NCBI RefSeq assembly: GCF_000069225.1
Contig: NC_010407.1
Coordinates: 992,001 to 1,056,000, forward strand
Length of the DNA stretch: 64,000 nt
Direction: 5' to 3'
From: Clavibacter sepedonicus
GTDB taxonomy: Bacteria; Actinomycetota; Actinomycetes; Actinomycetales; Microbacteriaceae
This document shows, in pieces, positions 25,080-33,037 of this stretch (within the stretch, counting starts at the first letter, position 1; each line of letters begins with the position of its first letter). Made by a program: the position numbers and the translations under genes. Below the pieces are notes generated by a model that did no database searches, was not told where the DNA came from, and was given only the letters and a program-made list of their open reading frames with translations.

Positions 25080-25700
25080 TCAGGCGAAGCGCAGGACAGT
25101 GACGCCGAGCGGTCGGCACATCTCGTAGAGCTTCGCGAAGCCGTCCACGTCGTCGAACCACCACCGGTACGCCGGATCGGGCTCGAGGTCGGCGGGTGAC
25201 ACGCGATCACCGAAGAGCACCATCGCGCGGCGGCCCGCGGCCTGCCGGGACGGGTAGGCGAGACCCTCGAAGCCCGCCGCATGCGCTGCCGCGGCCCAGG
25301 CGACGGTCTGCGGGTAGTCCGCCGCGTCCGTCGCGCACACGGAATCCGCGCGCACGCGGAGCGCACGGGGCCCACCTCCGACGAGCGAGGCGAGACGGAG
25401 ATCCCGAATCGCGATCAACCGCGAGCAGCGCCGCCCGACGACCTCCCTGCCCCCGACGACTCCGCCGCTCAGGGGCACATCGTGGAGGATCGTCTCGCAG
25501 ACGGCGACGTCCTCGGTGTCGCCTGCATAGAGCACCGGGATGACCGGCTCGCCGAAGAACGCGAAGCGCGTCGGTCCGCCGATGCCCGGATTGAACTCGG
25601 CCGGCCCGAAGCGCGCGGAGTGGATGCGGTGGATCCCCATCCCCGCCGGCACGATCTCGTCGATCGACGTGAACGGCGACGGCGCGGTCGGCACCGTCAC
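25080..25700 (-). CDS. RES-domain toxin (NAD+ phosphorylase/glycohydrolase type)
   Basis: A 206-residue RES-domain protein. The three conserved polar residues of the fold are visible: Arg in IHRIHSARFGPAEFNPG, Tyr in VLYAGDT and Glu in VAVCETILHDV. In characterised members (MbcT, Res) these degrade cellular NAD+ and arrest growth. Its start overlaps the stop of the preceding gene by 4 bp (GTG/ATG-TGA type), and that gene looks like the Xre/MbcA/ParS antitoxin. The pair is a type II toxin-antitoxin module. Whether it acts in stress, plasmid-like stability or phage defence cannot be told. Confidence 0.85.
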   Translation of the reverse strand: MTVPTAPSPFTSIDEIVPAGMGIHRIHSARFGPAEFNPGIGGPTRFAFFGEPVIPVLYAGDTEDVAVCETILHDVPLSGGVVGGREVVGRRCSRLIAIRDLRLASLVGGGPRALRVRADSVCATDAADYPQTVAWAAAAHAAGFEGLAYPSRQAAGRRAMVLFGDRVSPADLEPDPAYRWWFDDVDGFAKLYEMCRPLGVTVLRFA

Positions 25701-26308
25701 CAGGCGACGTCCCAGGCGCGCGCCGCCGCGTCGAGGATCACGGAGGTCTCGTCGATGCGGTCCACGGGTCGGCGAGCCTCTCCGCGGAGGTAGGTCGTCG
25801 GGCGGCAGAGCCAGGCGACGACATCCCGCGCCTCCAGCTCGTGCTCCGTGCCGAGCGCGATCAGGCGGGGGATTACCGGCCGGACGGTCCCCGTGTGGAA
25901 CTGGAAGCCCGGGTAGACGTACCTGTTGGTGCGTCGGAGCCCGAGGATGCGCCCCGCGGTCCGGAGGTCGCTCGCGTAGGCGCGGGTGGGCCGGGCGCCG
26001 AGGGCCACGGACACCTCCGTGCTCGTCAGGAACCCGAACTCCGCCTCGATGTCGCGCCAGAAGACCTCGGTGTCGTTGAGGCTGCTCACGACCCCCGTGG
26101 GGAGCGGCTCGGCCTGGCGGGCGAGGACCTCGGAGAGCGCCGCGGTCTCCGTGTAGATGGCGGTCTGTCGTGCGATGAAGAGCTCGAAGTCCGAGGGGGC
26201 GCCAGGGGCGACGGCTCGGCTGTAGGCCTGGAGCGTGCTGCGCTGGAGGGGATCGAGAGCGCTCATGGGGGACGGCGGCTGCTCGTGGTGGGGCTGAGCG
26301 CGGGACAT
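25697..26308 (-). CDS. Xre/MbcA/ParS-type antitoxin
   Basis: A 203-residue protein. The central part (VSVALGARPTRAYASDLRTAGRILGLR) reads as a helix-turn-helix with YVYPGFQFHTG after it. The C-terminus (VVAWLCRPTTYLRGEARRPVDRI then VILDAAARAWD) matches the toxin-binding domain that pairs with RES toxins. About 100 residues of N-terminal helical sequence make it longer than typical MbcA. I chose ATG 26308 because GGAGG lies just before it; a GTG at 26332 is inside the operator. It precedes and overlaps the toxin gene, and probably represses the operon. Confidence 0.75.
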   Translation of the reverse strand: MSRAQPHHEQPPSPMSALDPLQRSTLQAYSRAVAPGAPSDFELFIARQTAIYTETAALSEVLARQAEPLPTGVVSSLNDTEVFWRDIEAEFGFLTSTEVSVALGARPTRAYASDLRTAGRILGLRRTNRYVYPGFQFHTGTVRPVIPRLIALGTEHELEARDVVAWLCRPTTYLRGEARRPVDRIDETSVILDAAARAWDVAW

Positions 26309-26320
26309 GGGTCCTCCGAT

Positions 26321-26346
26321 CCTGACGCTCACATCATAGCGTCAGG
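26321..26346 (-). promoter_or_regulatory. Perfect 9-bp inverted repeat overlapping a -10 box: toxin-antitoxin operator
   Basis: CCTGACGCT-N8-AGCGTCAGG lies 13 bp before the antitoxin ATG. On the minus strand its spacer contains TATGAT, a good -10 box (26333-26338). A protein bound to this repeat would block RNA polymerase, the expected autoregulation of such modules. Confidence 0.7.
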
Positions 26347-26402
26347 AACGTCGAATCCGCGGGAGATGCAGGGGGACGCGACAGCACTGCCAGGCTGTGA
26401 TC

Positions 26403-26609
26403 ATGACGGACGACGAACCCGAGGGCCTGGCATCGTCGATGATGCGCGACCAGTACCTGTACCTCGTGATCACGGGGGTCGTCGCGATCGCCTTCGGCGC
26501 CCTCCATCCCGAGCAGCGCGTGCTGGGCTTCGTCGCCGGCGGGGCGTTCGTCGTGGTCGGCGGGATCCTGCTGCGCTGGTCGCTGCGGCGGAAGCGGCGC
26601 GGACGGTAG
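26403..26609 (+). CDS. Small hypothetical two-TM membrane protein
   Basis: A 68-residue protein with an acidic start (MTDDEPEG), two hydrophobic helices (YLVITGVVAIAFGALH and VLGFVAGGAFVVVGGILL) and a basic end (RRKRRGR), which orients both ends to the cytoplasm. No family was recognised. It begins just upstream of the toxin-antitoxin promoter, in the opposite direction. Confidence 0.55.
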   Translation: MTDDEPEGLASSMMRDQYLYLVITGVVAIAFGALHPEQRVLGFVAGGAFVVVGGILLRWSLRRKRRGR

Positions 26610-26696
26610 CGGAACCGGTAGCCACGTCCCTTGACCGGGCCCTCCGGGGACGGGACGCTGATCGCATCGACGCCGACCGTCTCGAAGGAGAGACCG

Positions 26697-27128
26697 ATGC
26701 CCATGATCTTCGTCAACCTGCCCGTCACCGACCTGCCCCGAGCGATCGCCTTCTACGAGGCCGTCGGCTGCGCCGTGAACCCCGATTTCACCGACGAGAA
26801 GGCCGCGTGCCTCGTGGTCGAGGCCGACCGCAGCGCGTTCATGCTCCTCACGCGCGACTTCTTCCAGTCGTTCCTCGACGTGCCGGTGGGCGATCCGTCG
26901 TCGAGCGCCGCGGCGATCACCGCGGTCATGCTCGACAGCCGCGAGGACGTCGACGCGCGCGCGACCGCGGGCCTGGACGCCGGCGGATCCGAGGCCCGCC
27001 CCGCCGTCGACCTCGGCTTCATATACCAGCGCCAGCTCCGCGACCCCGACGGCAACGTGCTCGAGCTCGGGCACATGGATCCGATCCCGGCCGGCGGCAT
27101 TCCGGCCGCCGGGGTCAGCGCTGCATGA
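26697..27128 (+). CDS. VOC-superfamily (glyoxalase/bleomycin-resistance-like) protein
   Basis: A 143-residue single-domain protein starting MPMIFVNLPVTDLPRAIAFYEAVG, with the D-P-D-G-N-V-L-E-L motif near the end, both hallmarks of VOC lactoylglutathione-lyase relatives. The ATG is chosen for GAAGGAGA 6 bp upstream; an in-frame ATG 66 bp earlier lacks one. Metal ligands typical of glyoxalase I are not fully conserved, so the reaction is open. Confidence 0.8.
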   Translation: MPMIFVNLPVTDLPRAIAFYEAVGCAVNPDFTDEKAACLVVEADRSAFMLLTRDFFQSFLDVPVGDPSSSAAAITAVMLDSREDVDARATAGLDAGGSEARPAVDLGFIYQRQLRDPDGNVLELGHMDPIPAGGIPAAGVSAA

Positions 27129-27201
27129 CGCCGCACCATCCGAGCGGATCCGTCTGGGTCACGTGACGGCGCGTGGAGGGCGGCCCGTCGGAACAGAGCA
27201 C

Positions 27202-28150
27202 TCAGTCCGTGGCCACCGCATAATACGGCTGCTCCGCCAGCACGTAGCCGATGGGGATGTACGCTGTGTAGGTCGCGAAATCCTCGTTCTCCTCGCCCAC
27301 GCCGATGGCCATGCCGATGATCTTCCGGTCGCGACCGAACACCGGGGCCCCGGAGTCACCGTGCGCGAGGTTGCCTCGGTACGTCTCGGCCACGAGCTCG
27401 TGTGACCCGACGCGGAACAGAGGCGGTCGAGCCACGTTCTCCCATGTGCACCTGGCCCCGCTCTTGGACCCGCTGATGCAGAAGAACTCGCGATCGCTCG
27501 GTGTCTTGGTTCCCGTGACCGGCAGCGCCAGCTCCTGACCGTTCCGGTTGGTCGCGATGAACACGTCTCCCGATGCGCGCTGCTCGTAGTGGGACACGAG
27601 CGAGCACCCCGATGCCCAGGAGCCGGTATGGCAGACGGGAGAGGTCGTCGTCCTGGGCTCGACGCGGATGATGGCCAGGTCGGCGTCCGGCGACTCCCAG
27701 ATGATGCTGCCGATCTCCGTCCCTCCTGCGAAGACCCCCCCTCGGCCCACGTCCGCCGCAGTGCTTCGGGATCGCGACGAACCGCACGGCTCGCTGGTAC
27801 TGCGAGAGGTTCGCGATCAGGCCGGTGCCCTTGAGGACCGGGCCGGCTGTGCAGTCCTGGTCCGTGCCATGGGCGAAACCGGACTGTGCGCCGGCGATCA
27901 CCAGGGCCGACCCCGCATGGACCGGCAGCTGCGAGCGGGCCCACCGGTCGACCGCCTGCGCCGGAGCGTCCGGGACCAGGCAGGAGACGGCGACCACGAG
28001 ACCGACGAGGATCGCGAGCAACGGCAGCGATCGCGTCGGACCGGACGACCGCCGAGGCCGTCGCGCGCGCTGGCTCCCGGTGACGGGGCTGTTCGTCGGG
28101 TAGGGGCCGCTCAGACGACGGCGGTGGAGGACGGGAAGGAGAGCAGGCAT
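27202..28150 (-). pseudogene. Pat-1/Chp-like secreted serine protease, frame broken at a C7 run
   Basis: The first part is a long basic N-terminus, a signal peptide (LPLLAILVGLVVAVSCLV with cleavage near APAQA) and GSALVIAGAQSGFAHGTDQDCTAGPVL. It reaches the catalytic His in VAIPKHCGG. At seven C (27735-27741) the frame changes, and the second frame continues TEIGSIIWESPDADLAII (Asp) and NLAHGDSGAPVFG (Ser) to the end. A one-base change restores a ~315-residue S1-type trypsin-fold protease. Known Clavibacter chp/ppa genes include several natural pseudogenes, so this may be genuine. A 7-bp tandem repeat lies just upstream of its start. Confidence 0.8.
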
Positions 28151-28170
28151 CAGGAAGGACCTCGTGCTTC

Positions 28171-28230
28171 GGGAGCGGGGAGCGGGGAGCGGGGAGCGGG
28201 GAACGGGGAGCGGGGAGCGGGGAGCGGGGA
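28171..28230. repeat. 7-bp tandem repeat, 8 units of GGGAGCG
   Basis: Eight consecutive 7-mers (the fifth is GGGAACG) plus a partial copy lie between two protease genes, 21 bp upstream of the first codon of the downstream one. Seven-base units change length by 1 mod 3 and alter promoter or leader spacing. Confidence 0.95.
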
Positions 28231-28286
28231 GGCTCGGCATGGGCGGGAGTCGGCGGTGCAGCCGCTCACGTGGCGTGCATCGGATC

Positions 28287-29198
28287 TCACGACGTGGCGA
28301 GCGCGAAGGCGGAGCGCTCCTGGAGGATGTAGGAGATGGGGATGTAGGTCATGAACGTCCGATAAGGGCCGTCGTCGTCGCCGCTCCCGACGACCATGCC
28401 GATGATCTTCGCGTCCTGGCTGACGACGGGCGCGCCGGAGTCGCCGTTGAGGACGTTCCCGCCGGAGGTCCGGGCGATGAGCTCGTGGGGCCCGGTCGGC
28501 CTCCAGCCGGGAGGCTCGGGCGTGGTCGTCCACGTGCACTTGACGCCGGTCACCATGCCGCTGGAGCAGAAGACCTCGCGATCGCTCGGCACCTTCGCCC
28601 CGGCCACCCGCAGGGGGAGTTCCTGTCCCCGGCGGTTCACGGCCACGAACACCTCGCCCACGGCACGCGGCGTGTAGTGGGTGACGATGGTGCAGCGCGG
28701 ACCCGAGGACGTGTGGTAGCACTGTGAGACGCGCACGGCGCTCGGCTCGACCCGGACGACCGCCAGATCCGCATCCGGCGATTCCCAGCTGACGGCGCCG
28801 ATCTCCACGTCCCCGGCGTACGCCTTCTGCCCCTGGACGCCGCAATGCACGGGGATGGTGACGTAGCGCACGGCTCGCAGGTATTCGGTGAAGTTCGAGA
28901 TGATGCCCCGCGCTACGAGCACCGGCCCCGCTGTGCAGTGATGGTCTACCGGGTGCGCGAAACCGGACCCGCTGCCGCCGTAGAACGTGATCACGGAGCC
29001 GGCGCGGATCGGCGTCTCCGACCGGGCCTCGAAATCCACGGCGCGGGCGGGTGCGGCGACGGTCAAGCTTGCGATGACGACGACGGCGACCGCGATGAGC
29101 GACGAGGCGCGGCCGCGGACGGCACGCCACCATCGGGATCCGGCTCCGGCGCGAGGCGGACGGGCGACATCGCGGTCGTGGGTCGCGCCGCGCATCAT
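28287..29198 (-). CDS. Secreted S1-type serine protease of the Pat-1/Chp/Ppa family
   Basis: A 303-residue exported protein with a basic, Arg-rich N-terminus and a signal segment (SLIAVAVVVIASLTVAAPARA). The mature part carries an S1-like triad: His in VTIPVHCGV, Asp in DADLAVVRVEP and Ser in LNGDSGAPV. CTAGP-type and other Cys pairs could form disulfides. This family is best known from Clavibacter, where members act as virulence or avirulence factors in the plant. The intact copy is next to a frameshifted paralogue. The upstream 251 bp has one A+T-rich patch (29341-29370) that may be the promoter. The host target is unknown. Confidence 0.85.
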   Translation of the reverse strand: MMRGATHDRDVARPPRAGAGSRWWRAVRGRASSLIAVAVVVIASLTVAAPARAVDFEARSETPIRAGSVITFYGGSGSGFAHPVDHHCTAGPVLVARGIISNFTEYLRAVRYVTIPVHCGVQGQKAYAGDVEIGAVSWESPDADLAVVRVEPSAVRVSQCYHTSSGPRCTIVTHYTPRAVGEVFVAVNRRGQELPLRVAGAKVPSDREVFCSSGMVTGVKCTWTTTPEPPGWRPTGPHELIARTSGGNVLNGDSGAPVVSQDAKIIGMVVGSGDDDGPYRTFMTYIPISYILQERSAFALATS

Positions 29199-29449
29199 GA
29201 GGCGGCCGAAGCGCTGGAGGCGACGGGCACCGCGGCGCTCGAGAGCGCCTGCTCAGGAGCCTGGCGACGCCTCGAAGCCATGATGGGAGCGGCGGAGCGG
29301 CGGGCGGGGAGGACGGGCAGGGGGTCGGTGGTGCTCCGACCGTAGGTATGCATGTAAGTGCACGTTAGGGTGCGGGGCACATGCGCGTCGGCCGTCTCCA
29401 CACCGCCGCGCGACGGGCCCCGGACGCCTCAGCGCCCGGAGCCCGGTGG

Positions 29450-30295
29450 TCAGCTCCCTGCCGGACCGCAGTAGCTGTCCGATGCGCTGATCGCGCCCGT
29501 GGCCGGCGGCGGGGGACAGATGCGGTCGGCGGCCGACGCATCGTCGTCGACGTAGCGCTGCAGGAATGTCGTCACCGCGTCGAGGATGGTGGGGTTCGGC
29601 GTCCGCTGGCCGACGCCGTGATCCGCACCGCGGAGCTCCAGGTACTGCTTGGGCGTCGGGGCCGCGATGGACCCGTACATGCGCCGACCCATGAGGAACG
29701 GGATGGCGAGCCGGTCGTTCTGGCCCGTGATGATGAGCGACGGGGTCGTGTCCGCCGCATAGGAGGTGCGCAGTCCGAACGGCATGAGGGCGACGACCGC
29801 CTTCAGCGTGTGACGCGCCTCGGCGGCCTCGAGGACCGCACCCCCACCCATCGAGTAGCCGAGGGCGGACACTCGGGCAGGATCCACCTCGCCCTTCGCG
29901 GCGCTCGCGCCGGTGAGGTAATCCGCAGCTGCCAGCGTCTCCTCCGCTCGGCGCTGGGGGAAGCCGGTGGTGGCGAGGGTATCGATGGTGAAGACCACGT
30001 AGCCGAGCGCCGCGAGGTCGGTTCCGTACCACCGCATGTCGGCCTGCGAATCGGTGAAGCCCGGCACGACCACGACGCTACCGAGGCGCGCGCCGCCGGA
30101 CACCTCGGGCGCGAAGATCGTGCCACCCCCGAACCCGGTGACCGCGTCCCGGGGGACGTTCACCTCGTCGACCCGCCCGTTGGCGGGGTGCGAGACCGCA
30201 GCTTGCGCGGCGGTGGGGGCGGCGAGGGCGACGACGAGGGCGAGCGCGGCGACAGCGGCGATGCCGGGACGAGAAGGCGGGGGCATGACGTGCAC
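29450..30295 (-). CDS. Secreted cutinase/polyester-hydrolase-like alpha/beta-hydrolase
   Basis: A 281-residue exported hydrolase with signal peptide (IAAVAALALVVALAAPTAAQA). The layout recalls bacterial cutinases of the Thermobifida type: VVVVPGFTDSQADMRWYG, VVFTIDTLATTG, nucleophile elbow GYSMGGGA, acid in ITGQNDRLA, His in LRGADHGVG, then FLQRYVDDDA and a C-terminal Cys pair (ICPPP ... YCGP). Such enzymes cut ester bonds in cutin, triglycerides and synthetic polyesters. GTG 30295 is preferred because GGAG lies 6 bp before it; the ATG at 30286 is the alternative. Substrate is not shown. It stands next to the protease pair. Confidence 0.75.
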   Translation of the reverse strand: MHVMPPPSRPGIAAVAALALVVALAAPTAAQAAVSHPANGRVDEVNVPRDAVTGFGGGTIFAPEVSGGARLGSVVVVPGFTDSQADMRWYGTDLAALGYVVFTIDTLATTGFPQRRAEETLAAADYLTGASAAKGEVDPARVSALGYSMGGGAVLEAAEARHTLKAVVALMPFGLRTSYAADTTPSLIITGQNDRLAIPFLMGRRMYGSIAAPTPKQYLELRGADHGVGQRTPNPTILDAVTTFLQRYVDDDASAADRICPPPPATGAISASDSYCGPAGS

Positions 30296-30439
30296 GGGTT
30301 CTCCAGGGGGCGAGCGTCCGCGCGGCGGTCCCGAACGGATCACCGAGGACCGTAGGAGGGGCAAGGGCCCGAGCGGGCTCGTCGTTCCCAGCGGATGCGA
30401 TCGGCCTGGCGAGCGACGAGGCCCCCTGCCGTGCGCCTT

Positions 30440-31898
30440 GGCGGATTCTCGTGGTCGTCGCAACACCTGATGATTTAGATGGTTGTCAGTAGAGCACGCA
30501 TTCGCTCGGCTGGGGTGTCCCAGTCGAGCGTTTTGCGTGGTCGGCCGTTGAGCTGCTGAGCGACATGTTCGAGGTCGGCGGAGGTATGGGCGGCGAGATC
30601 GGTGCCCTTAGGGAAGTACTGGCGCAGGAGTCCGTTGGTGTTCTCGTTGCTGCCGCGTTGCCAGGGTGAGTGCGGATCGCAGAAATAGACCGGGATTCCG
30701 GCCTGGATGCTGATCTGGCGGTGGCTCGCCATCTCAGCGCCCTGGTCCCAGGTCAACGATCCACGTAGGTGTGCAGGCAGGGTGCTGATCAAGGGCACGA
30801 GCACGTCACGGACTTCCTCGGCGGTATGCCCGCCGGGGAGATGGCCGAGCATGACGTAGCGGGTGGTGCGTTCGACCAGAGTCACGATCGCGGACTGTGA
30901 GCTCGTGCCGACGATCAGATCACCCTCCCAATGCCCAGGGACTGCCCGGTCCTCGATCTCCGCGGGCCGGTCAGCGATCATGACCATCGGGTCCACGAAC
31001 CGTTGAGTGCGATGCTCTGGGCGGGTGCGGGGTCTGCGGCGGGTGCGGCCGGTGCGTAACGCGTCGGCGACTTCGCGGCGCAGTCCGCCGCGGGCCTGGA
31101 CGTAGATCGCTTGGTAGATCGTCTCCGTGCTCACCCGCATACTCTCCTCGCCCGGGAACTCCCGAACCAGCAGGCGGGAGATCTGCTCCGGTGACCAGCG
31201 CAGCATCAGCTTGCGTGCGACGTAGTCCCGCAGCGGCCCGTCCTGAGCGAGCTTCGCCCGCTTCGGACGAGAGCGGCTCGCTGCCCAGGCCCGGTGCGCC
31301 GCGTGGGGCTGGTAGGTCCCCGCGACCGTGCGGGCATCGAGCTCGCGTTTGATCGTCGATGCCGGCCGACCCAGAACCCGCCCGATCGCGCGCAGCGACA
31401 GGTCCTGACGGCGCAGATCCGCGATCGTCTCCCGCTCGATCACGGTCAGGAACCGCGGATGCAGAACAGCGTCGACAGCGGGCAGACGCGGTCCCGTGAT
31501 GGTAGCCATCCCGGTGTTGTACTCGATCCGCCGACCATCAGCATGAATCCGAACACTGCCCCGCTTCATCCAGCCGCGGTCCCAGTCCTGCGCAGTGCGC
31601 TCATGCACACCGACCCGCGACGCGGCTACCCGCCGGGACATCCCCTCCACGCGGAGCCGCTCGTACTCGCCACGCCCTGGATGCCCCGCTGTACCGGACT
31701 TCCCGCGCCCACGCACACCAGCCGTGCGCGCCCACCCGTACGCGGTGTTCCGACTCACCCCGACCACAGCCGCAGCAGCCGTGATGCTGCCATCGACCCG
31801 GTCCAGTACCTCGAAGAACTCCCGCCGCAACTCACCCGAAACCACGATCCCCGCAACCCCCTGAACTCAGGGTGTTGCGGGGACCACGAGAATCCGCC
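30440..31898. mobile_element. Complete IS30-family insertion sequence
   Basis: A 1459-bp element. Imperfect 28-bp terminal inverted repeats (GGCGGATTCTCGTGGTC at the outer ends) lie at 30440-30467 and 31871-31898, with two internal mismatches. The direct repeat CTT flanks both sides (30437-30439 and 31899-31901), as expected for the 2-3 bp target duplications of IS30. It carries one transposase gene and inserted in intergenic DNA next to the cutinase-like gene. The intact ORF and repeats suggest it can still move. Confidence 0.93.
30475..31845 (-). CDS. IS30-family transposase
   Basis: A 456-residue DDE transposase. The N-terminal half has two helix-turn-helix-like regions (ITAAAAVVGVSRNTAYGW and LSLRAIGRVLGRPASTIKREL). 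The catalytic triad reads Asp in GHWEGDLIVG, Asp in LTWDQGAEMA and Glu in GSNENTNGLLRQYFPKGTD, all family signatures. It fills the element between the inverted repeats. Confidence 0.96.
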   Translation of the reverse strand: MVSGELRREFFEVLDRVDGSITAAAAVVGVSRNTAYGWARTAGVRGRGKSGTAGHPGRGEYERLRVEGMSRRVAASRVGVHERTAQDWDRGWMKRGSVRIHADGRRIEYNTGMATITGPRLPAVDAVLHPRFLTVIERETIADLRRQDLSLRAIGRVLGRPASTIKRELDARTVAGTYQPHAAHRAWAASRSRPKRAKLAQDGPLRDYVARKLMLRWSPEQISRLLVREFPGEESMRVSTETIYQAIYVQARGGLRREVADALRTGRTRRRPRTRPEHRTQRFVDPMVMIADRPAEIEDRAVPGHWEGDLIVGTSSQSAIVTLVERTTRYVMLGHLPGGHTAEEVRDVLVPLISTLPAHLRGSLTWDQGAEMASHRQISIQAGIPVYFCDPHSPWQRGSNENTNGLLRQYFPKGTDLAAHTSADLEHVAQQLNGRPRKTLDWDTPAERMRALLTTI

Positions 31899-31950
31899 CT
31901 TCAGGCGAGGGGGCGTCGTGGTGTCGAGCGCGATGCGGGCGCGCGGCGGA

Positions 31951-32913
31951 CTAGTTGTAGTTCCCAGTGAGGTTGTGAACGCGTTCGGCGGGCGTGAGTC
32001 CGCCGATGCCGGTGTGGGGGCGGTGGTGGTTGTAGTGATGCAGCCAGGCAGGGTAGGTCGCGGCGCGGGCCTCGTCGGTGCGATAGGGATGGGCGTAAGC
32101 CCATTCCGTGGCGAGGGTGCGGTTGAAGCGCTCGACCTTCCCGTTCGTCTGGGGCCGGTACGGGCGGGTGCGTTTGTGCGTGATCGATCCGAGCGCCTCG
32201 GTGAAGGCGTGGGAGCGGTAGCAGGAGCCGTTGTCCGTCAGGACACGGATCACGGTGATGCCCGCGGTGGTGAAGAACGCGTTCGCGCGGGCCCAGAACG
32301 CGGCGGCGGTCTCCTTGCGCTCGTCGGTGAGGATCTCGGAGTACGCGAGTCGGGAGTGGTCATCCACGGCGTGGTGCAGGAACGCGTATCCCCGCCCGGT
32401 CCGGGGAGTGTTCCTCCGGCCGGCCGCTCTGCCGAGGACTCGGTGCCCGCCGCCGTCCGGGATGCGGCCGAGCTTCTTGATGTCGACGTGGACCAGATCT
32501 CCCGGCGAGGAGTGCTCGTAGCGTCGGGCAGGAGACCGCCGGGCAGGGAGCCCGGTGCTCAGATCGACGTGCTCGAGCAACGGCATCCGATACCGGTTCA
32601 GCACCCGCTCGACCGTCGAACGCGGAACGCGGAGGTGATAGCTGATGCGGTGCGGGCCCCACCGGCGAGTGAATCTCAGCGCGATGATCCGCCGCTCCCG
32701 ACGCTGACTCGTGCGGGTCGGTTGCCGGTGCGGGCGGGATGAGCGGTCCGTCATCGGCAACCCGGCCCGATACCGGCGAGCCCATCTCGACGCCGTCGCC
32801 GGCGAGCACTGGAACCTCTCCGCCGCACGCCGGACCGGCCACCCGTCCTCGATGATCAACCGGGCAAGCCGAACCCTGCCCGCGGGAGTGAACGGGGCGT
32901 TAGCGTGAGTCAC
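31951..32913 (-). CDS. IS481-family transposase
   Basis: A 320-residue DDE transposase. An N-terminal helix-turn-helix (RAAERFQCSPATASRWARRY) is followed by the RNase-H fold: PGDLVHVDIKKLGRIPDGGG (first Asp), VLTDNGSCYRS (second Asp) and QTNGKVERFNRTLATEW (Glu). The ORF ends in TGNYN and uses a TAG stop that lies in the flanking CTAG target site. The stop codon is thus supplied by the insertion point. Confidence 0.95.
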   Translation of the reverse strand: MTHANAPFTPAGRVRLARLIIEDGWPVRRAAERFQCSPATASRWARRYRAGLPMTDRSSRPHRQPTRTSQRRERRIIALRFTRRWGPHRISYHLRVPRSTVERVLNRYRMPLLEHVDLSTGLPARRSPARRYEHSSPGDLVHVDIKKLGRIPDGGGHRVLGRAAGRRNTPRTGRGYAFLHHAVDDHSRLAYSEILTDERKETAAAFWARANAFFTTAGITVIRVLTDNGSCYRSHAFTEALGSITHKRTRPYRPQTNGKVERFNRTLATEWAYAHPYRTDEARAATYPAWLHHYNHHRPHTGIGGLTPAERVHNLTGNYN

Positions 32914-33010
32914 GAAGACCTCCGTGGACGTTGATGAGTGTGGTAACCCACATCGTCCCGGAGGTCTTCGCTATCCGCCCCAGCGTTCACAACCTCCCCA
33001 GGAACTACAA
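31955..33010. mobile_element. IS481-family insertion sequence inserted at CTAG
   Basis: A ~1056-bp element. Terminal inverted repeats begin TTGTAGTTCC and pair at 31955-31982 and 32983-33010 (25 of 28 identical). CTAG flanks both ends (31951-31954 and 33011-33014), matching the known preference of IS481 for an NCTAGN target. It lies 49-53 bp beyond the IS30 element, so the two share one intergenic landing region. Confidence 0.9.
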
Positions 33011-33037
33011 CTAGGTACCGGAGCTCCTCGGCCGGGC

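Noticed and set aside
27202..28150. Programmed frameshifting in the protease gene
   Set aside because: Seven C alone, without a ribosome site or stem-loop at the right distance, is weak evidence; decay, phase variation or assembly error explain it more simply.
28171..28230. GGGAGCG repeat as part of a longer protease N-terminus
   Set aside because: A frame runs through it (Pro/Arg/Ser repeats), but the signal peptide and likely ATG at 28150 lie downstream of it.
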